Part shown: positions 42,355 through 53,342 of the stretch, in pieces
Numbering within the stretch: the first letter of the stretch is position 1
Layout: every line of letters starts with the position of its first letter
Assembly: GCA_025084515.1 (NCBI GenBank)
Contig: JAJAGP010000216.1
Span: 95,001-159,000 of the forward strand
Length of the DNA: 64,000 bases
Direction of reading: 5' to 3'
DNA from: Ancistrus triradiatus
Lineage: Eukaryota > Chordata > Actinopteri > Siluriformes > Loricariidae
Program-made: the position numbers and the translations under genes
The notes under the pieces: generated by a model
The model's input: only the letters and a program-made list of their open reading frames with translations
Told to the model about the DNA's origin: nothing
Database searches by the model: none

Positions 42355-45300
42355 TTAGGGGCACTTCTTCATGCACAGCAGGAGCTCCATGCGTATAGCA
42401 ATACGAGTGTGCCATCCCAAAGGAATGAGCCGAATGTATCGAGCCACAATGGGCGGGCGAAGCAGGTTCTGGACCGCAGATGAACGGTCCGAGTTTCCAT
42501 AAAACACCTGCGAATGGAACCAAACACACACTCAATTACACGTGTAATATTCCTCACGGTGGAGTTCGAGAACCAGCACCAAATTTCAGTCAGAAAACCA
42601 GTGCAGGACCTAGACCTGAAATAGTATTGCACTTCGTGCTAATGTTGCACCCACCCTGTTGTTGCCTGTCTGGTCCTTGTAGTAGACCCAGTTGAGGTTC
42701 TCATTGGTACGGTACTGCACACTGTACTTGGTCATCCACTCATCAGCATCACAGCGTCCTTGGGTGAGGATACCAGACACCACTTTTACATCCTTCAGGT
42801 CAATCTGCAGCCATTGGCTGGTGTCCTGGTACTTCGACAACCAGGCACAACTACAGGGAAGAAAGAATATCGGTCGGTTCTGCTGAATCTAGGCAATTGA
42901 TTGTTATTGGTCCTGCTCAAGCGCTGAACAGAGGTAGACTGGTGGTGCTGGAAATTAAACCTTCTTGTAAATAGTCTAGTTCTTTTACCACTGAGCCACT
43001 ACTGCTCACACTTTGATTCTGTAGTTGTCTGGGGATTAAAACAGGACTGTGGTGGCCTAGTGGTTAAAGTACTGGACTATGGATCAGTACAATATATAAG
43101 TATATATATAAGTATAATTATACGGGACATATTAGATACCAAACACATATGTCATTATGTGTTACTGTACATTTCATACAATTGTAACTGAAAGACACAA
43201 TAACAATACCTGTGCTATACAATATATAACATTACACTCACCCAAAGCCCTGGTTGTTGAGTCTGGCCTTGTTGGAAGTCCATGAGGAGAACCACCCAGT
43301 GTATTGGTCTTGGTTGGAGCAGCTGATTTGTTCTGAAGTAACTGATCCAGCCTCAAAGCCCAGAGGTCTGTGATATGGGCATTCTGTAATATATCCGACA
43401 TCAAACAAATTGGGTCACAGACGTCTTCTCTGACCTCAGGCTGAAGCAAATCTCACAAAAGCTCAATAGGGTTCTGTTCTCCACAGTCCAATGTCTGAGT
43501 TCCTTGACCTATTTTAACCTATTAATTTTTACATTTACAGCATTTAGCAGACGCCCTTATCCAGAGCGACTTACAATTGATGCAATCTTACAATCCAAGC
43601 AATTGTGGGTTAAGGGTCTTGCTCAAGGCAGCTTGGCAGAGGTGGGATTTGAACCCTGGACCTTCTGGTCCATAGTCCAGTACCTTACCCGCTAGGCTAC
43701 CCCAGTCCATTTTATGGAACAGGCTCCATGTAAGGACGACCACATTTAGGGTTATTTAATAGAATTTAATAATTAACTTTAAACTTTTAAACAGACCAGC
43801 CCACTTCTTTCTCTTTTTCTCCAAAAGAGCATCCGAGGATTACACACACGAAACATACAATATTGTGCAAAAGTCTTAGGCTACCCTTAGATGTTTTCAG
43901 CATTTTTTTAGTCTTTTTACTAGAGCTGGCTACAGTGGCAAGTATTTAGTGTGACCTCTAATTTGAGCAATAGCAGCATCTGGCAGCTTCATCAGGATAC
44001 CAAGTTGACCCTTCTACAGTCTGAAGCAGCTTGACGGTCTTTTTGGAAGGGCAGAAGCCAAGAAACCACTTTTTCAGAAGGAGAACAGGGTGAAATGGCT
44101 AAGCAACACTAAAGTTCACAAAGACTGGAATGAAGATCACTGGAAAAGTAATCATGGACGAATCCAAGATTGAAATTTTGGGGTCTAATCATCAACAATA
44201 TGTTATATTTGGTCATTATACCATTGCTAAAACAACAAAAATAATGGTGGCCTAAGATTTCTGCACAGTACTGTATCCCAGTAGTTGATGGCATTCCTGA
44301 ATCCTTATGGATCATTAATGGACCTTGTTAATCTCTACATGGCGAAATGACGAAATATGATCGTCACTGAAGTTCTGTAATCCCGCTCATCACCTGAAAG
44401 CAAGCCTTAAGCCTCACTCAGCAGCTATTAAGGCTTAAGCTCGACAAGCGTCAGTTTAAACACCGTCTCCTAAAGATTTCTCATGAATTCTGTTTTTAAT
44501 TATAATTTATGACATAGTGTCATGATGGCACAGTAGGTAGTATTGCAAAATTATTCACAAGTATTATAATCGTGTTGTAATCTTGAAAGTCATTGCATTC
44601 TGGTACCATAATCAAATGCCAAGAAGGATTAAGACGGACTACTGCCATGCTGCCTTGTGGCACTGATACTATGGCACTAACCAAAATTGGATTTGATACG
44701 AGAAGGATCAGTTCAGGAGGTTCAGAGCTTAGGAGCACAACGGTGCATAAGAAATAAGCCTGTTAAATACTAAAAGCTATCATTACCTTGTCTGCAGCGA
44801 GGCTGACTTTCTTAAACATTTGCGAATGCCCATTACTCCATGCGAAAAACCGAAATAAACTGGCTCTGACTGAAAGAGTTTTTGAAAAGATACTGGGGCA
44901 TTATGGGAAATGTAGTGCCTGTAGTCAATTTGCATGACGTGTCCTGCAGTTCAGCAATAGAGGATAAAATTGACTTTTGGCAACATTTCACTGCGGCACG
45001 TGTCCCAGTAAAGTAGGTAAAGTCACTTAATACATTTGTTAAACAACACAAATTTACATCATATTCCTTTTTGTGCTACTAAAACTAATCCGAATATATC
45101 CCAACATCCAATATCTACCCTGCTCTCTGTCTCTCTTCCACCTGTACAGGGAAAATTGGCCAAAACAGCATGTAGCTGTCTGCTGGCAGCGTATCAGTAG
45201 GAGGCGTTGATGCAGGTGAAGCTGCAAACAGCTGATTAATGACTTTCCAGGCTGCTGCCCATTTTGGTGGTCACATTTAGATACACAGATCCAAAGCCAG

Positions 45301-47015
45301 CCCACTCACTGTTTCTCAAGGTTACTAAGAATTGAAGTAAAGAGGCAAAACGAGAATCTTTTGGGCAACCTTGTCAGTCAATCACAGCTTGAGTCTTAAG
45401 ATAAATTAGGGCTATGTGGTGTCCTATTTTGAAAACGCTTTGTGAAGATAGTATTAGACTCTGGATCAGAGTCAATCCTGCACACTCACACCTAGGGGTG
45501 ATGGAGTGTGTGTAAACCACTGGCTAAAGAAGTAATTGGAGAAAACCCTTGTCTACACCGGGACAACAAGTTAAACTTACTCAGGAACAATAGAAAAATT
45601 ATTTTATTCATGATCAGTAGTTCCGAGCCTTTCTCAAAATACACCCAAGACAACACTTACACAAAAGAAACACCACTACAGCAATTTAGAGTAGTCGGTT
45701 AAATTTTTTGAGATGACAAAAAGCCAGTTTTCCCAGAGAAAAGCCACCCGGATCCTGGGATCCAAACTATGTCCAAACTGCACATAGTGGACAAGGAACA
45801 TGAGCCCATGGAGTCATGCTGTCCCACTCCATCACTACACTGTTGTACAATAGCCAACTACATTTTCTCTTTCTTTTTGAGCTTGTGTTCTGGTACCAGC
45901 TCCTCTGCTTCAGCCCCACCCAAACTGTTCTTCCATCACTCCAGCACACTGTTACCTAGAGCACAGAGGGCTGTAATTCTCTACATCCTGACGAGCAGAT
46001 GCCATGCCACCAAAACTTTCCCGCCAAGGACACAAGATCCTACAGTCTGTGTGTCGAACTAAATAATTGAATTTTTTTTTTACATTTTTACATTATTCTA
46101 TTCAATATTTTCTTTATTTTCACTATTGTCTTCTCTATTTTATTATACTCTTCAGAATATTTCATTTTCTCTAGAATATTAGTCTACATGATATTTTATT
46201 TTAATGATTATATTTTAAATATGTTCTCTTTCTTCATATTCATTTAGCTTCAGTTTATTTAAACTATTACTAAAACTTAATCATTGGTCTAATTCTTATG
46301 AATACCATCTATGCAGCCCAAGGAGGATGTGTCCCTTTTTGAGTCTTGGTTCTCCCAAGGTTTCTTCCTTATAACATTTAGAGAGCCTTGCCACTGTCGC
46401 CCTAGGCTTAGATATTTGAAGATAATAAAGAATTGTAAAGCTTTGAGACAATGCTCCATTGTAAAAAGCACTATAGAAATAAATCTGACTTGACTTGTTT
46501 TACTCAAATTGTAATAAATGAAATATAATACCTGGCATGCAGTGAAGTTCTCCAAACCCGCTGAAACCAGTTGTGGTGGAAGTCAGCTCAGTTGGGGGCT
46601 CATCGGTGCCGCAGTCACACTTGCAGGCTTTTTCTGTCCAGCTTTCATTGTCTTCAATCTCCTGAGGACAGATGTACGAAATGTTCACTGAAATTTTGTC
46701 TTTGATTTGTGTTACTAGGTATTACAGGTATTAAATTGGAAATAAAAAATAAAGATCTAGCATACCTGCTGAGAGTGTGCTCCTTTAGGAACTGAAAGCA
46801 GAATATGAAAAAGTATGAATTACATGAAATACTAAATATTTGTAGCTATCTAGACTCTTCACAACTCGTAATTAAATGTTTGACCTTCTATTTAATCTCT
46901 TTAATTATTTTCTGCACAATAATTTTCACTATGCATTCCTTAAGCCAGAACCCCACTTACCTTGATTGATCAGCAGTAGGGTGAAAAAGAAAGCATTCAG
47001 GACATTGTGTTCCAT
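42355..47015 (-). CDS. rs1: Retinoschisin, discoidin-domain secreted protein (233 residues)
   Basis: Six in-phase exons: 47015-46961, 46791-46766, 46661-46532, 43383-43242, 42850-42655, 42507-42355, matching the six-exon layout of human RS1. Residues 1-27 are a hydrophobic signal peptide. Residues 28-71 are the Rs1 domain with KACKCDC at 38-44. Residues 72-228 are the discoidin (F5/8 type C) domain: ECPYHRPLGFEAGSV, GCAWLSKYQDTSQWLQIDLK and WMTKYSVQYRT are near-identical to human. Cysteines known to build the secreted octamer are kept: C68 and C232 (human C59 and C223, between subunits) and C72 with C228 (human C63 and C219, within the domain). Retinoschisin is released by photoreceptors and bipolar cells and keeps retinal layers and synapses in order. 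Human is 224 residues; this one is slightly longer in the linker. No lesion was seen. Confidence 0.97.
43531..43705 (-). repeat. tRNA-derived SINE in rs1 intron 3
   Basis: Tail tttttacatttaca, core gcatttagcagacgccctta, and a tRNA-like head with gggatttgaaccctgga. A short internal deletion (gctcaaggcagcttggc) distinguishes it from the other copies. Confidence 0.8.
43858..44273. repeat. TA-flanked MITE, family D copy 2
   Basis: Starts CAATATTGTGCAAAAGTCTT and ends TTCTGCACAGTACTG, with TA at 44274-44275. It is longer than the copy at 36386 because it keeps an interior with gctacagtggcaag and gcagcttcatcagg. Located in rs1 intron 3. Confidence 0.78.
44770..45012. repeat. Repeat E copy 2 with a ZNF143-like motif
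   Basis: Direct-orientation counterpart of 38911-39155, located in rs1 intron 3. It keeps ggcattatgggaaatgtagt and gcctgtagt. Confidence 0.65.
45013..46319. other. rs1 intron 3, unassigned part
   Basis: No exon, paired repeat or clear regulatory site was recognised; 46060-46260 is very AT-rich. Confidence 0.4.
46320..46500 (+). repeat. Fish SINE tail close to an rs1 splice donor
   Basis: Contains ggttctcccaaggtttcttc, ttgccactgtcgccctaggc and the ctttgagacaatgctccatt / gtaaaaagcactatagaaat tail shared with 22425-22546. It ends about 30 bases from the donor of rs1 exon 3 (46531). Confidence 0.65.
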
Positions 47016-47052
47016 CTTGCCTTGTGTTCAAAACCACGATGGCAATGCCACT

Positions 47053-47067
47053 GGATTACTGTAATCC
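47053..47067. promoter_or_regulatory. Palindromic CRX/OTX-type site in the rs1 promoter
   Basis: GGATTACTGTAATCC is a perfect inverted repeat of the K50-homeodomain half-site TAATCC with a 3-base centre, 38 bases upstream of the rs1 ATG. CRX and OTX2 bind TAATCC and drive photoreceptor genes. Occupancy is inferred. Confidence 0.55.
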
Positions 47068-47069
47068 AC

Positions 47070-48860
47070 AGAGCCCTGATGGCCTTATCTAATGCGCTTT
47101 ATCTCCACTGAGCTCCTCCCTCAGTTGCTACAGAGCAGTCCTCTTTAGACCACGGTCCGATCTATTCCTCATATTATCACAGAAGCGAAAATAAACCCCC
47201 TGAAGTTCAAGTTCCCTCACCTTCTGTGACCCAATTAACGCTCCAGTGCATGCAATTAACTCAATCCAAACATGGCCAGAAATCTAACATGGCCCATATA
47301 GCAGGTTTCTATAGAAGGTCTGTCCTTCGAAATTGGAATCTAATTCCACAATGATCTAGGTTTTCAGGTTTTATAGCAAAGCAATTGTAAAATCAATTTA
47401 GAAATACCTAATATTCCCATGAAACCCTTTCAGAGAATTGTATATCCTCCAGGGTAGCATGCAGAGCCACATTCAGTTCCATGTTGGAAAAGCATAGGAT
47501 TTTTCCACTAGCAGCCCAATGCAATAATTGATACTGGTACAATGTTTGCTATTTATTTGTCTTTTCTTTTGGTATTCTGTGTAGATCCAAGGGACACAGT
47601 TATTAAACCCTAGTTCAAGGCTTAAATATTTGCATATTACTGGAGGTGGGCGTAAGTCACATGTGCAAGTCACAAGCAAGTCTCAAATCTTAAACTTCAA
47701 GTAGGCATGGACATTATGACGATATTTAATCGTGCCACGATACATTTAGAATATAAATCAATTTATTATGCATGTACAGTACAGTCCGGAAATGGTGGGT
47801 CCATGTTAAGAATATGCAATGTACTTTGTTGACCACTAGCTGTGCTGTAGAGCACCACACAAACCTGCCATCCAGGTCATGCCACTGGAAGTAATCTTGT
47901 AAGCTAATTAATTTCTAAGGCCTGTTTTTTTGTGAAAGTCTCCAAACACTTCCATTTCTTTTGAGGTGGCTGGTAGGATGACAAAGAACTAACTTAAAGG
48001 GAAATTTGGATGGCGCTTATGAGGACATTCTTATGACAAGTTTTTGGTAGGAAATATGAAAAAAACACTGTTTATTTTAAAACTACACAAGAACTCACAC
48101 TCTTTAATATTTCAGATTACTAACCAAATAGATCCCGGTCTATTTCTTCACCAAATCAAAAATCATTAAAATATAGACTGATCAATATCCCAAACACACA
48201 AAAATAAGACTCAAATCCAGGCTGATTATCAGGAGGACGTTGTTTATTTGTCAATAATTACAGGGCAATATACAATAAAAATGCATTTTGTGTCAGACAT
48301 GCCAAACCCGGATCGATTCTCTGAAAGAGACGATGTCTATGTCATATGATGCTTTAGAAAAAGAAACAATATTTAAGGTGTGTCATGAACCAGGACTACT
48401 GCCCAACCTGTCTATCTGTCTGTCATAACCATGTGACACTACCATTTAACACACATGTGCCTCTTTTTCTGCTCATACATAACACAGTCAGGACTTTGAA
48501 AGTATATTCTAGCATGAGGACAGAGCTTTTGAAATCTCCAGAAAGTCTCCAAATAAAGGCCTTTTCACACTGACACACACACAAAAAAACCCCAGATGTC
48601 ACAAGTTTTGAAAAAGAACACGCGTATTTTAATGCCGTCCTTCACACCGAGTCCAAAAATGACGAACTGCGACGCTGTGTAAAATTTGTAATCTGAGCCT
48701 GATCTAATTTCTGTGTTGTTCGAATGTGTTAGAATCAGGCTGACCAAACAGAGCTCTGTTGTCAGGCAGAACAGCTCATCCTGATAGCAGCAGAGCACAA
48801 GAGCTTATAGGCCAAGCAACACGCTCTGACTATAAGAACATGGATATTAAGGAAAATATG
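47070..48860. other. rs1 upstream region, no gene recognised
   Basis: Holds the rs1 promoter flank. A diverged piece resembling 33061-33292 lies near 47706-47760. Nothing else was assigned. Confidence 0.4.
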
Positions 48861-49199
48861 TGGTGGAATATAACCGGGTGGCTCAGTGGGTAGCATTGCC
48901 GCCTCACAACAAGAAGGTCCTGGGTTCAATTCCAGGGTGGAGCGGCCTGGGTCCTTTCTGTGTCTGCATGTCCTCCATGTGGGTTTACTCCAGGTACTCC
49001 GGTTTTCTCCCACAGTCCAAAGACATGCATGTTAGGTTAACTGATTACACTAAATTGGCCTAGTTTGAGTGTGGTCTCTGGCGACAGACGAAGCGACGCG
49101 TTGGCTGGAGTATTCTCTGCCTTTTTGTTTGGGCGAGCGGACCCCGCACCAAGCGGGACTTGAACCACGAGGAAAAAAGAAGATCTGGTGGAATATAAC
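48861..49199 (+). mobile_element. Intact SINE insertion with 14-base target duplication
   Basis: TGGTGGAATATAAC occurs at 48861-48874 and again at 49186-49199, framing a 311-base insertion. The insert starts with a tRNA-like head: A-box GGTGGCTCAGTGG and B-box GGTTCAATTCC. It continues into the fish-typical ggtttactccaggtactccg / cccacagtccaaagacatgc body. The last 100 bases are a less familiar GC-rich segment (gcgacgcgttgg, accaagcgggacttgaacc), ending in aaaaaagaagatc. The perfect duplication implies a young L1-type target-primed insertion. Confidence 0.85.
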
Positions 49200-51108
49200 T
49201 GAAAGGCTGGAGAATGATGGTGATAAACCTCACAGTGACAATATGGAACCATTTTTTATTCATGCCCAAAATACACACAAACTAAAGCTTCCTGCACTAA
49301 TATTTGCTCTCGTCTTTGTTGACACGTTAAGAGAGAAAGAAATTAAAGAAAGAAAAAGCAGACAGGGAGTTCTCAGAGTGTTTAGACAAAAAACGCACTT
49401 GGTGTGAAGGTCATATGTTAAAAATTGCATCCATTATTTCGTGCAAAAAATCATACTCGGTGTGAATAGGCCTTAAAATGTCACGTGGCCCCAGTCGTTG
49501 CTGAAGGGATGCAAACATTTGGCGTTTACACCGTTGGCACAAAAGAAAATAACCTTGAAAGTTAAAATAAAAGAAGTTCAAAGTAAAATACAGAAAACAG
49601 AAACAGAAATCAAGTTTGCAGTCATAGTATCAAGTTCAAACTAGTGATATTCACCAGTAAAACCAACATTTTTACTGGTTTTACTTTTTTTTTTTAATGA
49701 AATGGCATTAACATCTACAGGCACCACATTTCTGCCGTCGTTTTAAAGCCTTACAAAAAACACTACAGGGTCCGGGAAAGTGCTTAATCCTTTACACACA
49801 ACGAATTTTCACTGTCATTTTTCCATGTTTTCCTCCAAAATATTTGCAATAGAATTCATGGGGACAAATCTATAATACGGTTACAAGTTTATCTGCGTTG
49901 AGTTTTAAACTTTTTTAAAGTGGATCTACATATATAGTTGACGCACACAATATGACGTATCAAAAATCATATAAAGGAGGTATTGTAATAATGCCATAGT
50001 GTTACACCATGTCCTTCATATATGGTGTTATAGAAAAGGAATGCATATGGAGACAAAAATGCACCTCATATCACTGACTCGTCAACATTTCAAATAAAAA
50101 CGAAACAGTCTGTTTAGTTGTATGGCTATAGACGTGTTATGAGACGCTGGTAGAAATGCGACTGTTGGATTTATCGTCTTTTATGAACAATCAATCTTCT
50201 ATGAGGCAGAAACACATCACAAACCATTTCTAATTTGCAAATTCGTCCTCAAATTTGAGGACTACAGCATAGCTGCTGTCCCTGGATCTGCTTCGATTTG
50301 GGTCAGGAATGAAGCTTGAAGCGCTTAGGGTCCATGCCATTCCTCAACCTGTTCATCCCGAAGGTGCCAAATGCTGGCTATTGCAGAAACGACTTGGCAT
50401 CACATGGCACAGACAGGTGCACAACTAACCAGAACTCACAAAAAAAAATGAGACCTGCTATTGAAAGCACAAAATATATAGATCTATTTAGCCAAGACCC
50501 TTAATAAAGAACGGAATTAGCAGCTTGTTATTGCATTGCAGCAGAATAGGAAACAATTGAGTAAAGTAAAAGAACTGAGTAAAATGAAGTTTGTTTTGAT
50601 ATTTTTGCTGTCTATTGAAATGACCATGACGCTGCACATTCTGTTTGCCACAAAGGTGCCGAACTGCAGTGTGATATATCTCATTAAAAGCACATCGATG
50701 CCGAACCAAAAATATAAGCACTGTTCATTAGCACTGTTCCATTAAGTTAGAGATATCTTTACATTTTAGTATTGAGATCTGATACTAAAATAAATAAATT
50801 CCTCTCATTTGATAGCACTCTCATTACCTGTTATTCTATACAGTATCATTTGATCATCTCTAAACCAGACAGTCGTACATTCAAATAAATCAGTTCATCA
50901 GAATATATAAATGAATCCCATACTTCACTCTATACTTTAAACCATATTTTAATATCTTTGCAGTAATTGTAAGATGTCCAGTTAATATAGCGTCATTAAA
51001 AGTATACCACAAATCATATCACAGATCATTAGATAATTAGCCTAACTCCTGGAGATTAGGAGTTTGAGACCTGGCGATGTCATATGGTCAAGTCTTTTGC
51101 TGAGCATA
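49200..51108. other. rs1-cdkl5 intergenic, no gene recognised
   Basis: AT-rich, with no frame longer than expected by chance and no paired repeat ends. Confidence 0.4.
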
Positions 51109-51350
51109 CCCCCCCCCCCCCCCCCAACTCAGAGGGTGAGGCTTAGAGGAATCAGAACTTGTAATACCGATACTGTGATGATCATGTACATCCATACCAT
51201 CACTTACAGTACGTTCCATACAGGTATGTGCCGTTTAATGACCATCCGATCAACCAGAGCTCGCTTTAACAACGAGGTCTTAATTAGAACAAATTCTAAT
51301 AGGAAATAAAAATCGTTCTTATAACTCTGGATGTTGTGGTGTAACCAGCA
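51109..51350 (+). repeat. Poly(C) run and R3 family copy
   Basis: 17 consecutive C bases at 51109-51125. From 51218 the R3 words gtatgtgccgtttaatgacc, aacgaggtctta and aggaaataaaaatc appear in plus orientation. Confidence 0.6.
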
Positions 51351-52206
51351 GAGGCAGGAGTTTAAGAGCAGAAGTCCCTCACATGTGTGTAAAACTACCT
51401 TGCCGACCCTGTGCTCACTTGTTCATTAACTCTGTTGATGTGTTTAGAGACTTTTTGCTGTACCTTGCATTCGTGTTTCTACCTGTCCTATTGTAAGTAG
51501 TACTCATTTGTTGGTCCCCGAATACCTGTATGTTCTCTCCAACCTTTATATACGCTGGTTCACATTCACTCAAATCTCTGTTTCATCCGTCTGATCTTCC
51601 GTGTTGTTCATAATACTGTCTATCAATGTTATTATTGGCTTGCGTCAAGCAAAAGTATCAGGTCCACCATACCATCCTCTTAAATGTTCCGGCTTTCCCC
51701 TAGACAGGGTCGTAGCAGTAAATGTACTGGACTGTATTTTCTCTAACTATTGTGAAATTCCATACATCACAAGGTTTAGCAGGTGTATAACAATTTAGGC
51801 TTCCATTCGCGTTTCCAGTGGTATCTGTGATGCATTTATGTACCTTTTGCATCTAGTTTTATTGTGAAAATTCCCTTTATATGTACATTACACTAGCATA
51901 CAAAGACTGTAGCTCTGGTAAGGTCCGACCAACATCCATCTCGGCCAACTACTTGTTTCACAGAACGTCGTTAAACGGTCCATATCTGTATTCGTGTCTA
52001 ATTGATCGAATCTAGGGTGTTTGTGCGCAAACAATGAGCAGTCAATGAATACCCTCCTCTTATGATCTTGCATGAACTCGGTATTTGGACGGTGTCACGA
52101 GATAAGGGAGGCATGGAGACCTTTACAACCTTGGAATCTGAAATCTAATCTTAGACGGACACCTACTGGCAGTCTGAATGAGCAACTTTCCTTGTATATC
52201 TAATAA

Positions 52207-52622
52207 CTATGGCTGTATTCGAATTGGCATACTACATACTACTCACATACTACATCTGCGTAAAAGTAGTATGTAGTATTGAGTATGCGACCAAAATAAA
52301 AAGCTGTAGTGCCCAAAATATACCTGGATATTGTACTACTCCGGTCAGATTTTCTAGTATTCAGGGGATGCTATCTTCATTGTGTACAGTACTTCATCAT
52401 GCACCGCGGCCTCACTCAGCTCATCCCGCTTCACAACATGGCGGCGGTTAACGCTACGGAAAAGAATGCTGCCAACTCCGAGTTTAAATATGAATATAGT
52501 CATTGTATTGGGGTGTGTTCTCATCAAAATGGGGCTAATAAAGTGAAAGAAAGCTAATGTAGTATGTAGTACATACTAGTGTAGTATGCAGTATAGTCGT
52601 GTGCCATTTCGAATACAACCCC
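52207..52622. repeat. MITE carrying a YY1-like motif
   Basis: The left end GGCTGTATTCGAATTGGCAT pairs with the right end reading GTGCCATTTCGAATACAACC, and arms rich in agtatgtagtacatac complete the inverted repeat. The interior includes AACATGGCGGCGG, a YY1 consensus, in a CpG-containing patch at about 52400-52460. Confidence 0.7.
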
Positions 52623-53342
52623 TGTCTTTTCAACCATTTTTGGTAAATGATTAAAAAAACCAGTTAAGCTGTTCAGGGTTAAGGATTTTGCAGAGGGGGA
52701 GATGTGTAGGAGCTGCGATTTTGAACTTACAACCATGAAGCCACCACTGATATGGACCCAAGAGCTTACAACCCTTGCTATGGATCAAAATCATTTCATG
52801 AAAATTCACCTCTTAGAGGAGCTTCGGCGTTCATGGGCTCACAAGTTTCAACGTATAAGATGTAAAAGCCTCCAGACTCATAAAGATTTAAATCAGAGAT
52901 AAAACTTTTCAATAAAGTAATAATAATATGTATCATTTGTTACAACAATAAAATGCACTCTGTACAATGTCAATAATAAATATTAAGACACTCATAAGCA
53001 ATTAAATAATCTCCATGAAATATAGAATTATTACACAATAAATATTTATACATTCTCTGGTGTATAAACTAAAGCTCTTGCTATTCCACAGCTACCCCCA
53101 AGCTGATAATTCAATGTCCATATACAAATACATCGGTACGTCATCAATGTTAAGATACCCAACAGAAAAACGGAACCCATATGTCATTAACAATAATACA
53201 AATTCTATCAAAGGGTGCGTTTTAAAAAACAAACTCAAGATCATGACCGGTGCCACCTTCTGACCAGAGGCGTCACTGTGTTCGGAAGTGGTATGGTTTA
53301 GCAAATACCCTTAATCATGAAAAAGAGGACGTGTCTGCCCCA

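Noticed and set aside
52702..52902. 66-residue plus-strand open frame near the cdkl5 3' end
   Set aside because: No family resemblance, no exon partners and antisense to the probable cdkl5 3' UTR.
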